Source: Ehretia macrophylla (taxonomy: Eukaryota; Streptophyta; Magnoliopsida; Boraginales; Ehretiaceae). Taken from it: DNA of 64,000 nt. Below the pieces are notes generated by a model. That model saw only the letters and a list, made by a program, of their open reading frames with translations, had not been told where the DNA came from and did no database searches. Positions within the stretch are counted from its first letter, which is position 1. Each line of letters starts with the position of its first letter. The DNA is taken from positions 35,999,052-36,063,051 of the forward strand of contig CM075772.1 of the NCBI GenBank assembly GCA_037974665.1, read 5' to 3'. The position numbers were made by a program, and so were the translations under genes. Of this stretch, positions 1 to 13,000 are shown piece after piece.

Positions 1-2298
1 ACTGTACCAGCCTGCTGCTGAGGTCTAACAAAACTAGGCCTGTATTGACCCTGAGACTGGGCCGGCCTAAACTGAGACTGAGCGTGATAAGACCCCTGCT
101 GAAACTGCGGTCGATAATAACTCTACTGACCCTGTGGTCTGTAAGAGCTCTGCTGTCCTGGTAGCATGTACACAACCTACTGTACTGAAGGCCTATACAC
201 TCCCTGCTAACCTTGCGGTTGAAATGGCCTCTTGCTAGGCTGGCTAGATACAATCTGTTCCCCCTTTCTCTTCTCCAGTCTAGAAGCGGCAACAAAGGCC
301 ACAGTAAGTATATCATACCGATTCAGGGCCATCGCATCCTGAATCTCGGGCCTCAACCCCAACATGAACGTACGAGTCTTACGTTCCTCATCAGCCACAT
401 ACTCTGGTGCATACCGGGACAACCTAGTGAAAGTGGCCTCATACTGATCCAATAAAGCATCTCCCTGCACTAAGGCTAGAAACTCTGCCTCTCTCCACTC
501 CCTCGCGATCCTCGGGACATACTTTGCCTAGAAAGCCAACAGATAGGCATCCCAAACTTACGGAATAACCTGAGTCTCCTAGCTAGTATTCACCGTGCGC
601 CACCATTCCTCTACCTCATCATCCAGCAAGTACACGGCAAAAGTGACCTTCCGCTCATCGGTATAATCAAGAGGGTCAAAAATCTTCTCTACCTTACTAA
701 TCCACGCCTCAGCTTTCTTATCTTCTGGCTCGCCCTGAAACCGTGGTGGATAATACCCTAAAAACTCTTTTAGTGTACCATGACTGTGGTACCCACCTTG
801 TGCATTCGATAACTGATTTTGCAATGCCTGAGTTTGGGCAGCCTGCCCCGCCAGTAATTGTGCCTGACCGGCCATGATCTCGTTCATCCTATCAAAAGCT
901 GTACCTATACGATCATCTTCCCAAACTTAGCATGGTGCCACATTTCTCGAAACCTCATCAGTTACCTCAGGCCTACCTTTGGTCCTCGGTCTACCTGTCA
1001 TTCTACTAATCAAAGAGTTAGCATAGGTTATAGCACGTAAACAGGCTATAGACAACTATTAGGAAATAAGCAACAATTCACATAAACACATAAATCACTT
1101 AAGTATCAATCACATAATCACATAAGCACTAAATCACATAAACACTTAATCACTTAACCATATTAACAAATAGTTCACTTTTCTTTCACTTCATACATAC
1201 TTTCATTTTAAGACTATTACTCACATTTCGAGAATACCCCGACTGATTGCTAACATGCGCTCTGATACGACTTAAATGGCACGCCCCAGCTCGACCACAC
1301 CTACGATCAGTCAGGATGCATCGGAGTTTCGGCAGTATAACGACAGTAATTAAGACACCGAGGCTCTAAACCAACCTCACAGAACATCATACAATCAAAC
1401 CCCTCAACCAAACAACAATCAATTCCTCAATACCCTTAACAACATACAACATAACCATATTATACAATAATCATTCTTAGTTATACGTCTCTGTTCCAAC
1501 ATAATACCTTAACTTTAACATACATTTCAAAATAGATTATAAACCAACTTAGCAACCTAATCATAACAAAAGAAAGACTACTAAGTTAGCATCATTTAGT
1601 TCATTATCTTTACTACAACTTATACATCATAAACTACAAAGTAAATAAAAGATAACTAGTTTAATATACAAGATAATAGAGTATACAATATCTCAAGCAT
1701 CAAGGACAAGACTCTGGCACATAAGACTCGTCCACATACGACACATTATCCCCTTCTGGAGGCACGTACCCGTAATCTTGCTCAATAACACCTGTATGCA
1801 TGCAATGATAGAGAGTGAGCTTATAAAAAACAGGTTCAGTGAGGATCTGATAGATCTCTAACAGTATTTATTATACTCCTTGGAAATGATCATATGAGCA
1901 GTAAACACGCAATAAAACATCAATAACAGTATAAACACATAACTATAATGACCAATCAATAAAGGATACTCTAGTTGGTGTAGCTCCAAATGCCATTACG
2001 ATCTCAACCATTCTTCTTTTAACTCCCCATTACTCACGTACCCGAGGTACCTTACTAGCCTCGCCCTCCATGACACCTCTATCATGTGAGCTGGAGGTAG
2101 TCTCTGGTAGTCATGTCGTTATCAACCTAACAGCCCGATGCTGCCCGAGAGATGGCACACACATACCAAGACTCAGCAATATTAATAAACATCAGTCACA
2201 GGAGGACAATCTAGAAGAATTGCCTAGCTCCCGGTTCATCAATAATCATCAATAATCATCAATTGTCATCAATATAACATCAAGTAATCAATTAAACA
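1..2298 (-). mobile_element. Tekay-like Ty3/Gypsy fragment: gag part plus partial LTR
   Basis: On the minus strand, 1-1020 encodes part of a chromovirus gag closely similar to the gag of the whole element at 24739-34609; shared stretches include RFQGEPEDKKAEAWISKVEK and RPEIQDAMALNRYD. Bases 1277-2298 match the gag-proximal 1.0 kb of the family LTR. The block repeats 3907 to about 6220 in the same orientation. At about 2298 the LTR sequence stops abruptly and joins reverse-transcriptase sequence, so this is a rearranged copy. It is broken, with several interruptions. The element continues beyond the left edge of the window. Confidence 0.88.
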
Positions 2299-5193
2299 AA
2301 CTGCCAAGACAAGAAAGCTACGAACCTCCGAAAGATTCTCCGGACGTTTCCATGACATCATCGATTCAATCTTAGTGGGATCTACAGAAATAATGCTCTG
2401 TGTGATAACATGACCAAGAAAAGATATGTGTTGTACCCAAAATTCACATTTGCTGAACTTGGCAAACAACTGATGCTCCTATAACTTTTGTAAGACAAGC
2501 CATAACTGTTGCTCATGCTCCGATTCTAACTTAGAATAAAACAAGATATCATCAATAAAGATCACCACGAACTGGTCTAAGTATGGCTGAAAACCCAATG
2601 CATAAGATCCATAAATGCTGCCGATGCATTAGTTAATCCAAAGGGCATAACTACAAACTCATAATGCCCGTACTGAGTTCTGAAGCCAGACTTCGGAACA
2701 TCCTACGTGCGAATCCAAAGCTGATAATACCCCTGCCTCAATTCGAACTTAGAGTAGACTTTGGCTCCCTGAAGTTGATCAAACAACTCGTCAATCAATG
2801 GCAAATGATACTTGTTTTTTATGGTCACTTGATTCAAACCATGATAGTCAATGCATAACCTCAAGGTACCATCTTTCTTCTTCACAAATAAAATAGAAGC
2901 TCCCCAAGGTGAAGAACTCTACTGAATGAATCCCTTCTCTATTAACTCCTGCAACTGAGTTTTCAGCTCCTTCAACTCAACTGGTGCCATCTGGTATGCT
3001 GATTTAGAAATAGGTTGAGTACCAGGAATGAGATTGATCACAAACTCCACATCTCTCTCTGGCGGTAATCCTGGCAACTCCTCGGGAAATACATTGGGAT
3101 ATTCCCGAATAATAGGAACTTCCTCCAGTTTTAGCTTATTAGATGGCTTGTTGATCAAATAAGCTAGATAACCCGAACACCCCTTACTCACCAGCTTAAC
3201 AACTTTAGTTGATGAGATAATAAAACTCATCTTAGCATCTCGGTTCCCCACTACCTCAACTACTGGCTGATCTGGCAAACGAAACTGTACTATCTTTATT
3301 CTACAGTTCAACTGGTATCATACTTAGAAAGAAAATCCATTCCTAAGATAACATCATACCCCCGGATAGGAAATAAGATAAGGTCTGAAGGAAAATTATA
3401 CCCCTTAACATAAATTATACAATCCTTACATACTAAGCTAGTAATATAATTATCAGTCAAAGAGGTACTAATCTCAACCATATAAGGCAGTCTTTCAAGT
3501 TGCATATTAACACGTTGCACACAAGCAGGAGTAATGAAAGAATGTGTAGCACCAGAATCAATCAACACTTTAACATGTTGATCAAGTATAAGGAACTTAC
3601 TTTCCACAACTGCAGTCTCCTCAGGCATCTCCTCCAAGCCAACTGCGTAGGCCCGAGCCTGAACTCGCTGCTGCTGAGGTGCACTGCCTACAGGTCTACC
3701 CTGATAACCCTGAGTCGCTGCCCGACTCTTAGTCCTCTGATATCTAGGGTAATCCCTCACCCTATGCTAATTGCTACCGCAACCCAAACAAGCCCCTAAC
3801 TTCTCTCTGCAGTCGGCCTTTACATGGCCCTGGCGCTTGCAGTAAGTACACTGCGGTGATGATGCACTGATACTGCCCGTAGAAGAACCAAAAGCTAAAG
3901 AAGCAGCTGTACCAGCCTGCTGCTGAGGTCTAACAAAACTAGGCCTGTATTGACCCTGAGACTGGGCTGGCCTAAACTGAAACTGAGCCTGGTCAGACCC
4001 CTGCTGAAACTGTGGCCGATAATAACTTTGTTGACCCTGCGGTCTGTAAGAGCTCTACTATGCTGGTGGCCTGTACACAACTTGTTGTACTGGAGGCCTA
4101 TACACTCCCTGCTGACCTTGCGGCTGAAATGGCCTCTTGCTGGCTAGATACAATCTGTTCCCCCTTTCTCTTCTCCGGTCTAGAAGCGGCATCAAAGGCC
4201 TCAGTAAGTATATCATACCAATTTAGGGCCATCGCATCCTGAATCTCGGGCCTCAACCCCAACATGAACCTATGAGTCTTACGTTCCTCGTCAGCTACAT
4301 ACTCTAGTGCATACTGGGACAACCTAGTGAAAGTGGCCCTATACTAAGCCACTAAAGCATCTCCCTGCACTAAGGCTAGAAACTCTGCCTCTCTCCACTC
4401 ACTCGCGATCCTCGGGACATACTTTGCCCGGAAAGCTAACAGAAAGGTATCTCAAACATACGGAATACCCTAAGTCTCGCAGCTAGTATTCACCGTGCAC
4501 CACCATTCCTCTTCCTCATCATCCAGGAAGTACACGGCAAAAGTGACCTTCCACTCATCGGTATAATCAAGAGGGTCAAAAATCTTCTCCACCTTACTAA
4601 TCCACGCCTCAGCTTTCCGATCATCCGACTCTCCCTGAAACCGTGGTGGATAATACCCTAAAAACTCTTTCAGTGTACCACGACTGTGGTACCCACCTTG
4701 TACGTTCAATAACTGATTCTGGAATGCCTGAGTTTGGGCAGCCTGCTCCGCCAGTAATTGTGCCTGGCCGGCCATGATCTCGTTCATCCTATCAAAAGCT
4801 GTACCTATACGATCCTCACCCCAAACTTGGCCTGGTGCGACATTTCTCGGAACCTTATCAGTCACCTCAAGCCTACCTCTGGTCCTTGGTCTACCCGTCA
4901 TTCTACTAATCAAAGAGTTAGCACAGGTTATAGCATATAAACAGGCTATAGACAATTATTAGCAAATAAGCAACAATTCACATAAACACATAAATCACTT
5001 AAGTATCAATCACATAAACAAGTTAATTACATAATCACATAAGCACTAAATCACATAATCACTTAATCACTTAACCATTTTAACACATAGTTCACTTTTC
5101 TTTCACTTCATACATACTTTTATGTTAAGACCATTACCCACATTCCGAGAATAGCCTGGCTGACAGCTAACATGCGCCCTGATACCACTTAAA
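2299..5193 (-). mobile_element. Tekay-like Ty3/Gypsy internal region (gag, protease, partial RT)
   Basis: Reading leftward from the LTR at 5194, the minus strand carries gag (about 4955-3790), an aspartic protease with the DSGATHSF motif (within 3760-3308), and the first part of a reverse transcriptase (about 3300-2299), ending shortly after [10 protein letters not shown] primer-binding site like that of the other elements (GATACCACTT in plus-strand form, about 5181-5190) lies next to the LTR. The rest of RT, RNase H and integrase are absent, because the sequence jumps to a partial LTR at 2298. The relic is broken, with several interruptions. It is the same family as the whole-looking element at 24739 but clearly more diverged, so older. 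Confidence 0.88.
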
Positions 5194-7049
5194 TGTCACA
5201 CCCCAACTCGACCCCACCTACGATCAGTCAGGATACAATGAAATTTTGGCTGTATAACGACAGTAATTAGGACACCGAGGCTCTAAATGAACCTTTGAGA
5301 ACATCATACAATCAAACTCCTCAACCAAACAACAATCAATTCCTCAATACCCTTAACAACATACAACATAACCATATTATACAATAATCATTTTTATTTA
5401 TACGCCTCCGTTCCAACATAATACCTTAACTTTAACATACATCTCAAAATAGATTATAAACCAACTTAGCAACCTAATCATAACAAAAGAAAGACTACTA
5501 AGTTAGCATCATTTAGTTCATTATCTTTACTACAACTTATACATCATAAACTACAAAGTAAATAAAAGACAACTAGTTTAATATACAAGATAATAGACTA
5601 TACAACATCTCAAGCATCAAGGACAGGACTCTGGCACATAGGACTCTTCCACATACGACACATTATCCCCTTCTGGAGGCATGTACCCGTAATCTTGCTC
5701 AATAATACCTGTATGCAAGCAATAATAGAGAGTGAGCTTATATAAAACAAGCTCAGTGAGGATCTGATAGATCTCTAAAAGTATTTACTATACTCCTTGG
5801 AAATGATCCTTTGAGTAGTAAACACGCAATAAAACATCAATAACAATATAAACACATAACTATAATGACAAATCAATAAAGGATACTCTAGTTGGTGTAG
5901 CTCCAAATGCCTTCGTGATCTCAACCTTTCTTCTTGTAACTCCCCATTATTCACGCACCCGAGGAACTTCAGTTGCATCGCCCTCTATGACACCTCTGTC
6001 ATGCGAGCTGGAGGTAATCTTTGGTTGTCATGCCGTTAACAGCCCGATGCTGTCCGAGAGGTGGCACACACATACCAAGACTCAGCAATAATAATAAACA
6101 TCATTCATAGGAGGACAATCTAGCAGAATTTCCTATCTCCCGGTTCATCAATCATCAATCAATAATCATCAATTATCATCAATAATCATCAATATAACAT
6201 CAAGTAATCAATTAAACAACAAACAACTAAGTTAGATGACAAAGTAGGCCATCCAACTTAACATGCATAAACACGTAATCTAACGCTAGTCTAACCATTT
6301 TCAACTAACAATTCAATCACTCAAATACAACCCAATCGACTAAAGGCTCAATTCAACAATTTACAAAAAGACAACCTAAACTCCAAATAATCATATCATA
6401 CATTCTACTAATCCAAACAACTCCAAATCAGTTTCTAACACTCACCGATTCAATCACCTACATTAGCCCTCTCGGAAACCAATCAAGACACATCAAAATC
6501 AATCCCAACAACCCTAAAACCTCAATGCACCTAGAATGAAATTTCTGGATTTTCACACAAACATCGCAATCGAAAATTCGGCATTATAACGCCGTTACCA
6601 CGTAATTAAGAAACTTTTAAAAATCAACGGCAATCGATTCCAACCACAACAACTCAAGATATTCAACAAATAGCTAGTTAATCAACTTTTAATACCCGAA
6701 AATAAATAATTTTGCTACAATGGTTCAAATCTCGTAGTAATACACATAAATGATCCCTAGTATGCACTGAGCAATAATATAACTTCAAATTAACATTCTA
6801 ACTGTTCAAAATGCAATTATAAGCAAAAACATAAAAAATGACTTTTGAGATCTAGAATTTTTTCTCACCTTTGATGATAAATAAGCCTAGATATGAGTGC
6901 AATGCGTGCCCAGAAAGCGGAATCCAACTCGGCACGAAAATCTACAGACAAAAACTAACTTTTTCTATGAAAATTTTCTTTGAAAACCTTTGAAATTTCT
7001 TTCTCTTTTCTCCCTTGAAGCTCTCGGCTATGTGTTTGTTTTTTAGGGT

Positions 7050-7054
7050 GTGTT
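7050..7054. repeat. Target-site duplication GTGTT of the nested solo LTR
   Basis: GTGTT occurs immediately before the TG of the solo LTR and again directly after its CA at 9492-9496. Exact 5-base duplications are typical of Ty3/Gypsy integrase. Confidence 0.9.
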
Positions 7055-9491
7055 TGTGAAACTCCACTTTTCTATTTATCTCGTTTTGCATGCTTTATCT
7101 CGTTTTGCGTAAATTGACCTATCTATATGCTATATGACTTAGAATGTGATAATTTTGATATTAATACTCCTAAAACATGCTAAATGTGCATTCATGAAAT
7201 TTTTATAAAAAACGGAGTCAGAAATTTTATCGTTGATTTTGAGTCAATAGTATTTTCGAAACACGTCCGCTAAAATTTTGAAAGTGGTATTTTTAACCCT
7301 TCTAGACCTAGTCCACGGACTTTAATAGACCTATGTTTGATTAAAACGGTTTTAAAATCGGCTTAGGAATTTATTAGGGTTTTTACACCGACTTTTGCAA
7401 AAATCGAGTTTTAAACTGACTCAGGTGAAATTGTTTGATTGTAAAACTTCTTGTCACCTAAAAATAATCTACTTGAGCTATCTTGGGTGTTGAATAATTG
7501 TTTTGAACTTTGGTGATCAAGAAAATGCATTTAAAGTCAAGAAAACACAAAAAATGCTAAGTTAATTCAACTTTGACTTTCATTAAATGTTGACCAATAT
7601 GCATATATCACCAACACACACAAGCAAAGCACAAAAACACACTCATTTGCACTCACATTGCCGTGAGGAATGAGAGGAAAAATAGAGAGAAATTTTCAAG
7701 GTTTTCAAAGCAAAATTTCAAAGAAAAACCTAGTTTTTGTCTGTAGAATTTCGTGCCAAGTTGGATTCCGCTTGTTGGGCACGCATTGCACGCATTCTTA
7801 GGCTTTTATCTCATCAAAGGTGAGAGAAAAATTCTAGATCTCAAAACTCATCTTTTGTGTTTTTGCGTAGAATTGAATATCGAACCGTTAGAATGTTAAT
7901 CTGATGTTAGATTATTGCTCCATGCATGCTAGGGATCATTTATATGTAATCCTACGAGATTTGAACTGTTGTAGCATAATTATTATTTTTCGGGTATTTA
8001 AAGTTGATTAATTTGCTAAATGGTAATTATTTTGAGTTGTGTTGATGGGAATTGATTGCGGTCGATTTCTAAAAGTTTGATAATTACGTGTTAGCGCTGT
8101 TGTAAACTCGAATTTTCCATTGTGATGTCCGTGCTAAAATCCAGAAATTTCAGCCATGACATACTAGGGTTTTAGGGTTCTTGGGCATGATTTGGATGTG
8201 TTTTGGTTGGTTTCCGTGGGGGCTAATGTAGTTGGTTGATTGGGTGAGTGATAGAAACTGATTTAGAGTTGTTTGGATTAGTAGAATGTAAGATATGATT
8301 ATTTGAAGTTTAGGTTGTCTTTCTTTAAAATGTTCGATTGAGCCTTAGTTGATTGGGTGTGGTTCGAGTGATTGAATTGTGAGTTGTTGATGAGTAAACT
8401 AGGGTTTGATTGTGTGTTTAATGCATGTTCGGTTGGATGGCCTACTTTTTCATCTAACTTAGTTATTTGTTGTTAAATTGGTTATTGATGTTATTATGAT
8501 GATAATATGATTATTGATGATTATTGATTGATGATTGATGCCGCGAGGTAGACAATTCAGCTAGACTGTCCTCCTGTGAATGATTGATGTTTATTTTTAT
8601 TGCTGAGCCTTTGGTATGTGTGTGCCACCTCTCGGGCAGCATCAGGCTGTCAGGTTGATAACGGCATGACTACTAGAGACTACCTCCAACTCGCATGAGA
8701 GAGGTGTCATGGAGGGTGAGGCTAGTAGGGTACCTCAGATGCGTGAGTTTATGGGAGTCACAAGAAGGCTGTTATGATCGTGATGGCATTTGGAGCTATA
8801 CCAACTAGTGTATCCTTTATTGAATGGTCATTTTAGTTATGTGATGATAGTATTATTGATGTCATTGTGTGTTTACTTGCTCAAAGGATTATTCCTAGGA
8901 GCTTAGTAAACCTTGCTCGAGATCTATCAGATCCTCACTGGGCTTATTTTATATAAGCTCACTCTCTATTATTGAATGCCTACAGGTGTACTTTCGCAGG
9001 ATTGCGGGTACGTGCCTTTTGAAGAGGAAAATGTGCCTTATGTGGATGAGTCTTATGTTCTGGAGTCTTATCCTTGATGTTGTACTGTTTTATTATCTTG
9101 TAAATTAACTTAGTAGACTTTTATATGCTTTGTAATTCATAGTGTAAAAGATGTTGAAGAGTTAATGAATTAGTTGATGCTGTCTTAGTAGCCTTTCTTT
9201 TGTTTATGATTAGGTTGCTAGATTAGCTCCATATGTTTTTGTAATGTATATTAAGGGTTCATGTATTATGTTGGAATGGAGGCATATAACGAGGAATGTT
9301 TATTGTATAATATGGTTATGATGTATGTTGTTATGTTATTGAGAAGTTGTTTGTTGTATGGTTTATGAAGTTGATGCAGGATGTCCTATTGAGGTTGGTT
9401 TAGAGCCTCGGTATCTTATTCACTGTCGTTATACTGCCTAAATTCGTTGCGTCCTGACTGATTATAGGAGGGGTCGAGTTGGGGCGTGACA
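7055..9491 (+). mobile_element. Solo LTR, Tekay-like family, inserted head-on in another LTR
   Basis: A complete LTR of 2437 bases begins TGTGAAACTCC and ends GGGGCGTGACA. No internal region is attached, and the flanking 5-base GTGTT is duplicated exactly (7050-7054 and 9492-9496). It is therefore a solo LTR left by LTR-LTR recombination after one insertion. It lies inside, and opposite to, an LTR of its own family, which makes the whole 5194-10071 interval strongly self-complementary. Confidence 0.92.
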
Positions 9492-10071
9492 GTGTTTGTG
9501 CTTTGCAAGTGTGTGTTGATGATATTCCAAGAAATGGTCAACAATTAAAAATAGTCAAAGTTAATTTTTAGTCTTTTAATTCTATTTTCTTGTCTTTTAA
9601 TTCATTTTATTGACTATTTATTGCTCAACTATTAATTTAACACTTAAACTAATTCTAGACAATATATTTTAGGTGAAAAAGAGTTTTACATTAAAATAGT
9701 TTCACCCGAGTCGGCTTAAAACTCGTTTTCTTACAAAAGAAAGTGTAAAAATATTTAAAATTTCAAAACCGATTCCAAATCCGTTTTAATCAAACACAGG
9801 TCTATTAATACCCAAGGACTAGGTTTTAAAACGTTTAAAATACCCCTGTAAAAATTTTAACGGAAAGGTGTTCAAAAATACTATTTACCAAAATCGACGA
9901 TAAAATTTCTGATTCTGTTTTTGATGAAAATTTCATGAATGCACACTTAGCACGTATTAGGAGTATTAATCATGTATTTAACACATTCTAAGTCATATAG
10001 CACATAAACAGGTCAATTCATGCAAAACGTGGTAAAGCAAATCGAGATAAAGCAAAATATGGGGTCTCACA

Positions 10072-13000
10072 GAGATAGGTTAAGATGTGGTGGTATCCGC
10101 CACTCATTCACATTGCTGAGGGTATGCCGTGCCATTTGCCTTAGACTGGGGGTACTACTTCAAACAAGCAAACGAGGCAGTTGAAAAGGTTTTTTTTCCT
10201 TCCATTCATCTCCCTATTGGTCGAGTCACTTCATACCTTGTTCTATCAAAGAAGCTTGTAAACACCTTTCCCTTGGGCTTGGAAATCGATAATAAAGAAA
10301 AAAAACTGGAAAAGGCCGGACTAGGCATCCTTTGATCTTTCGTTTGGACCAAGGAAGAAGAGGGCCCAGGCAGAACGCGAACCAGCCGATCGATCCACCG
10401 GCTTCCATGTCCAGTAGTAGCCCTATGAGGTATTGCTCAAGCCAGGTAGCACGGTTTTTAGGAACAAGCAAGCGGCGCGAAAGCCGTTGTGCTAACGCAC
10501 ATCTATTTTCTTTCTCGTTTAGGCTACCTAATAGAATAGAAAGGGCTTTAGCAACGAAAACGCTTTTCACCTTATTTAAAAAAAGTGTTCCGCTTGACTT
10601 GAAAGTCCGTCCTGCTTCAGAGCAGATGGAAGGGATTCAGTTAACTCTCTGAAATTACTCTTGGGCGAGCTAGGCTCAATGAAATCTTTGTCTTGCAAAA
10701 ATGTAGATGATTACTTGAACTCTAGTTTCAGGGCAGGGTATAAAGCAAGGGGATCTTGAATCAAAGAATTCCTGTCCGACAAGCGAAGTAGAAAAAGTAT
10801 GATTCTTGCTCTTCTCTAGCAGTATCGGCTTTCGGGTAGTGGTGGGTTCAGTCAGGTTTGGTAGTATCCTTTAGGGCGATCTATCTATTCCGGCTACAGA
10901 GCATGAATGACTCTTACTCTTGGTGAAATCCCTTTAGATTAACAAAAGACAGTTCCAGTAGAATCCTAGGAAGAATTGAACCTAGTACTCACTCCTAAAT
11001 CAATCATTTCCCTTGCGCCTGCTATTCCCTCTTCAATAAGTTAATCCGGATCCTCATCCTCATCTCTTGAACTCGCAGCTAATTCAGCAGGAGCCATTCT
11101 TTCAACTTAAGCCCTTCTTAGTCACATCTTCATTCCCTTTCCTGGTAAAGCTATTCAAAGCCATGAAAAGCATAGTCAGAAGGGAAAGCGAAGCTTTGAG
11201 TGATAGAGATTTCGATTCAACTTCTCCCACGGGAAAATCAAGCCTTTATAGTAAAGCTAGCCTATTAGGCGATGTGTAAGAGCTCTATGCTATCTATGGA
11301 ATAGCTATCAGTGCTACTTGATTGACTGCTTGAAAGTTGGAACCAAGTCTTGGAATCAGCATTACCGCAGCTAGGATAGATATTCTTTCTCTTGTTTAGT
11401 TGTGACCAAGAATTACCAACATTGAAGAAGTTGCCTTTGGTGGTCTCGTACTTTAAGTAGAAGATCCCCAAAAAGTCACTTAAAGGGCTTCTTTTTCTAA
11501 GTCTTATTGAACAGAAAGAAGAATGTAGGCTACCAGATAGTGAAGTTCGAAGGGGCAAGAATTGCTCTCTTGTCACAATTTGCTTATCCCCTGTTGGTGC
11601 TTTAGGTTTAGTACGGGCAATAGGAATAGGAAATGCCCTAACCTAAGAAGTTCCCTTTCTCTGGAGTTGAGTGATCTTTCTCTTTTTATGATTCCTGTTA
11701 GCGTTATCGAATATGCTGCGCAAATGTTTGAAGGCGTAACCGCAGTTATTGATTGAATCCACATCTAGCAGCAGTTTCACGCTGTGAATTTCTCTTTCAA
11801 AAGCAACGAATGACGTAGGTAGACAAGAAGGAAGAGTTTCGGGCTTAAGGCATAGTAGCTCTATTGCGGCTACCTTTGCTATGTCATCCGATGTTGTTCA
11901 CAAAGCGCTCTTACTACCCGGCTATCTTCGAGTTGAAATCAATCTAGACCCAGGAATCTTTTTCTTAATAGAGCCTGTCCTCCTAGGGCAAAAGGGAAAG
12001 ACGGTTAAAAGGCTGTTTTTAGGCCTAAGCAAAGCAGGTAGAGGCATTGGAAGAGAAGAGAACGTGGTGGATAGTCAGTCAGGAGCCAAGCGAAAAAAAG
12101 ACAACTACCAAAGAATAAATTGACGTAGACAGAGAATACGCCGCTATTCAAAGGCTCTTCCCACTGTTGTCGGTCTTACCAGTCTTTTATTTAATATGAG
12201 TACTCGTAGCCACTCTTTGTACTAATCCCAAGTGCAGAGAAGATGCTTTTGGCGTTCGAACTAGTCATTAATGGTCTCATTGGTATCTTTTTTTTTCGGT
12301 ATTCTGCTCCTCTCCCTCTGGTCGAGTTGCTCCACTCCTTGGCAATCAGTCTATTACCCATCCCTGCTAGCATAAAAAAAGAGCTTTTCAGGCAGCGAGT
12401 CACATCTTGGAATGTCAGGATGTGGAATTTAGTTATTGGGATTAGATTACTGATTAGTCACACCTACCCTAACCTATATTGGTAAGGTTAAGCAGCTGAT
12501 TTCGCCCCAAAGATGAGACTAGGAGAGTTGCATGCTCAAATGTGAGAAATTGTAAACAAGCTCTTGTACATCCAAAGCTTCTTCAAAGTACTTCTTGGAG
12601 GTAAAAAGAGACCGACGGATGACTTCACCTTTATCTTTTAAAGAATGGCCTTTACAGCGCCCTATGCCAATTCCCACTTTCACTCTTTTGCCTCGAGACT
12701 TCCTAGGGAATAAAAGTATAGGATGGAATTTTGATACTATAGTAAGCTGTTCTCAATGGGCTTAGCCAAGTTCTCGCCGTTCAGCAGTGGAATATTCCCA
12801 TGATATAGTCGCTCAGTCATTTGTGAACCCCTTTCTTGAGTCCAGGAGGAAATAACATCTATAAAGAGTTGCCGGAACCTTTGCACACAAAAGAGGATTG
12901 GAGTTGAAAATAGCTTTACCTTAGGAAAGGGATTCGATACCATTCCTCTCTTTCGTATATGAGTTGTGAGTAGCTCTCTCATCCGCTCGTGCGACTATGT

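Larger units (their letters stand above)
5194..10071 (-). mobile_element. LTR of the left Tekay-like element, split by a nested solo LTR
   Basis: This minus-strand LTR starts at 10071 (TGTGAGACCCC) and ends at 5194. It is split into 5194-7054 and 9497-10071, which total about 2436 bases, matching the 2433-2443 bases of the LTRs of the 24739 element. A minus-strand TATA motif in the block GCTTATATAA lies near 5735-5745. The right edge at 10071 abuts mitochondrial-type DNA, so this is an insertion boundary. The matching far end of the element is outside the window. Confidence 0.88.

Noticed and set aside
10332-10652. 106-codon plus and 114-codon minus frames overlapping each other
   Set aside because: No recognisable family, overlapping on opposite strands, in mitochondrial-type spacer; no support for either as a gene.
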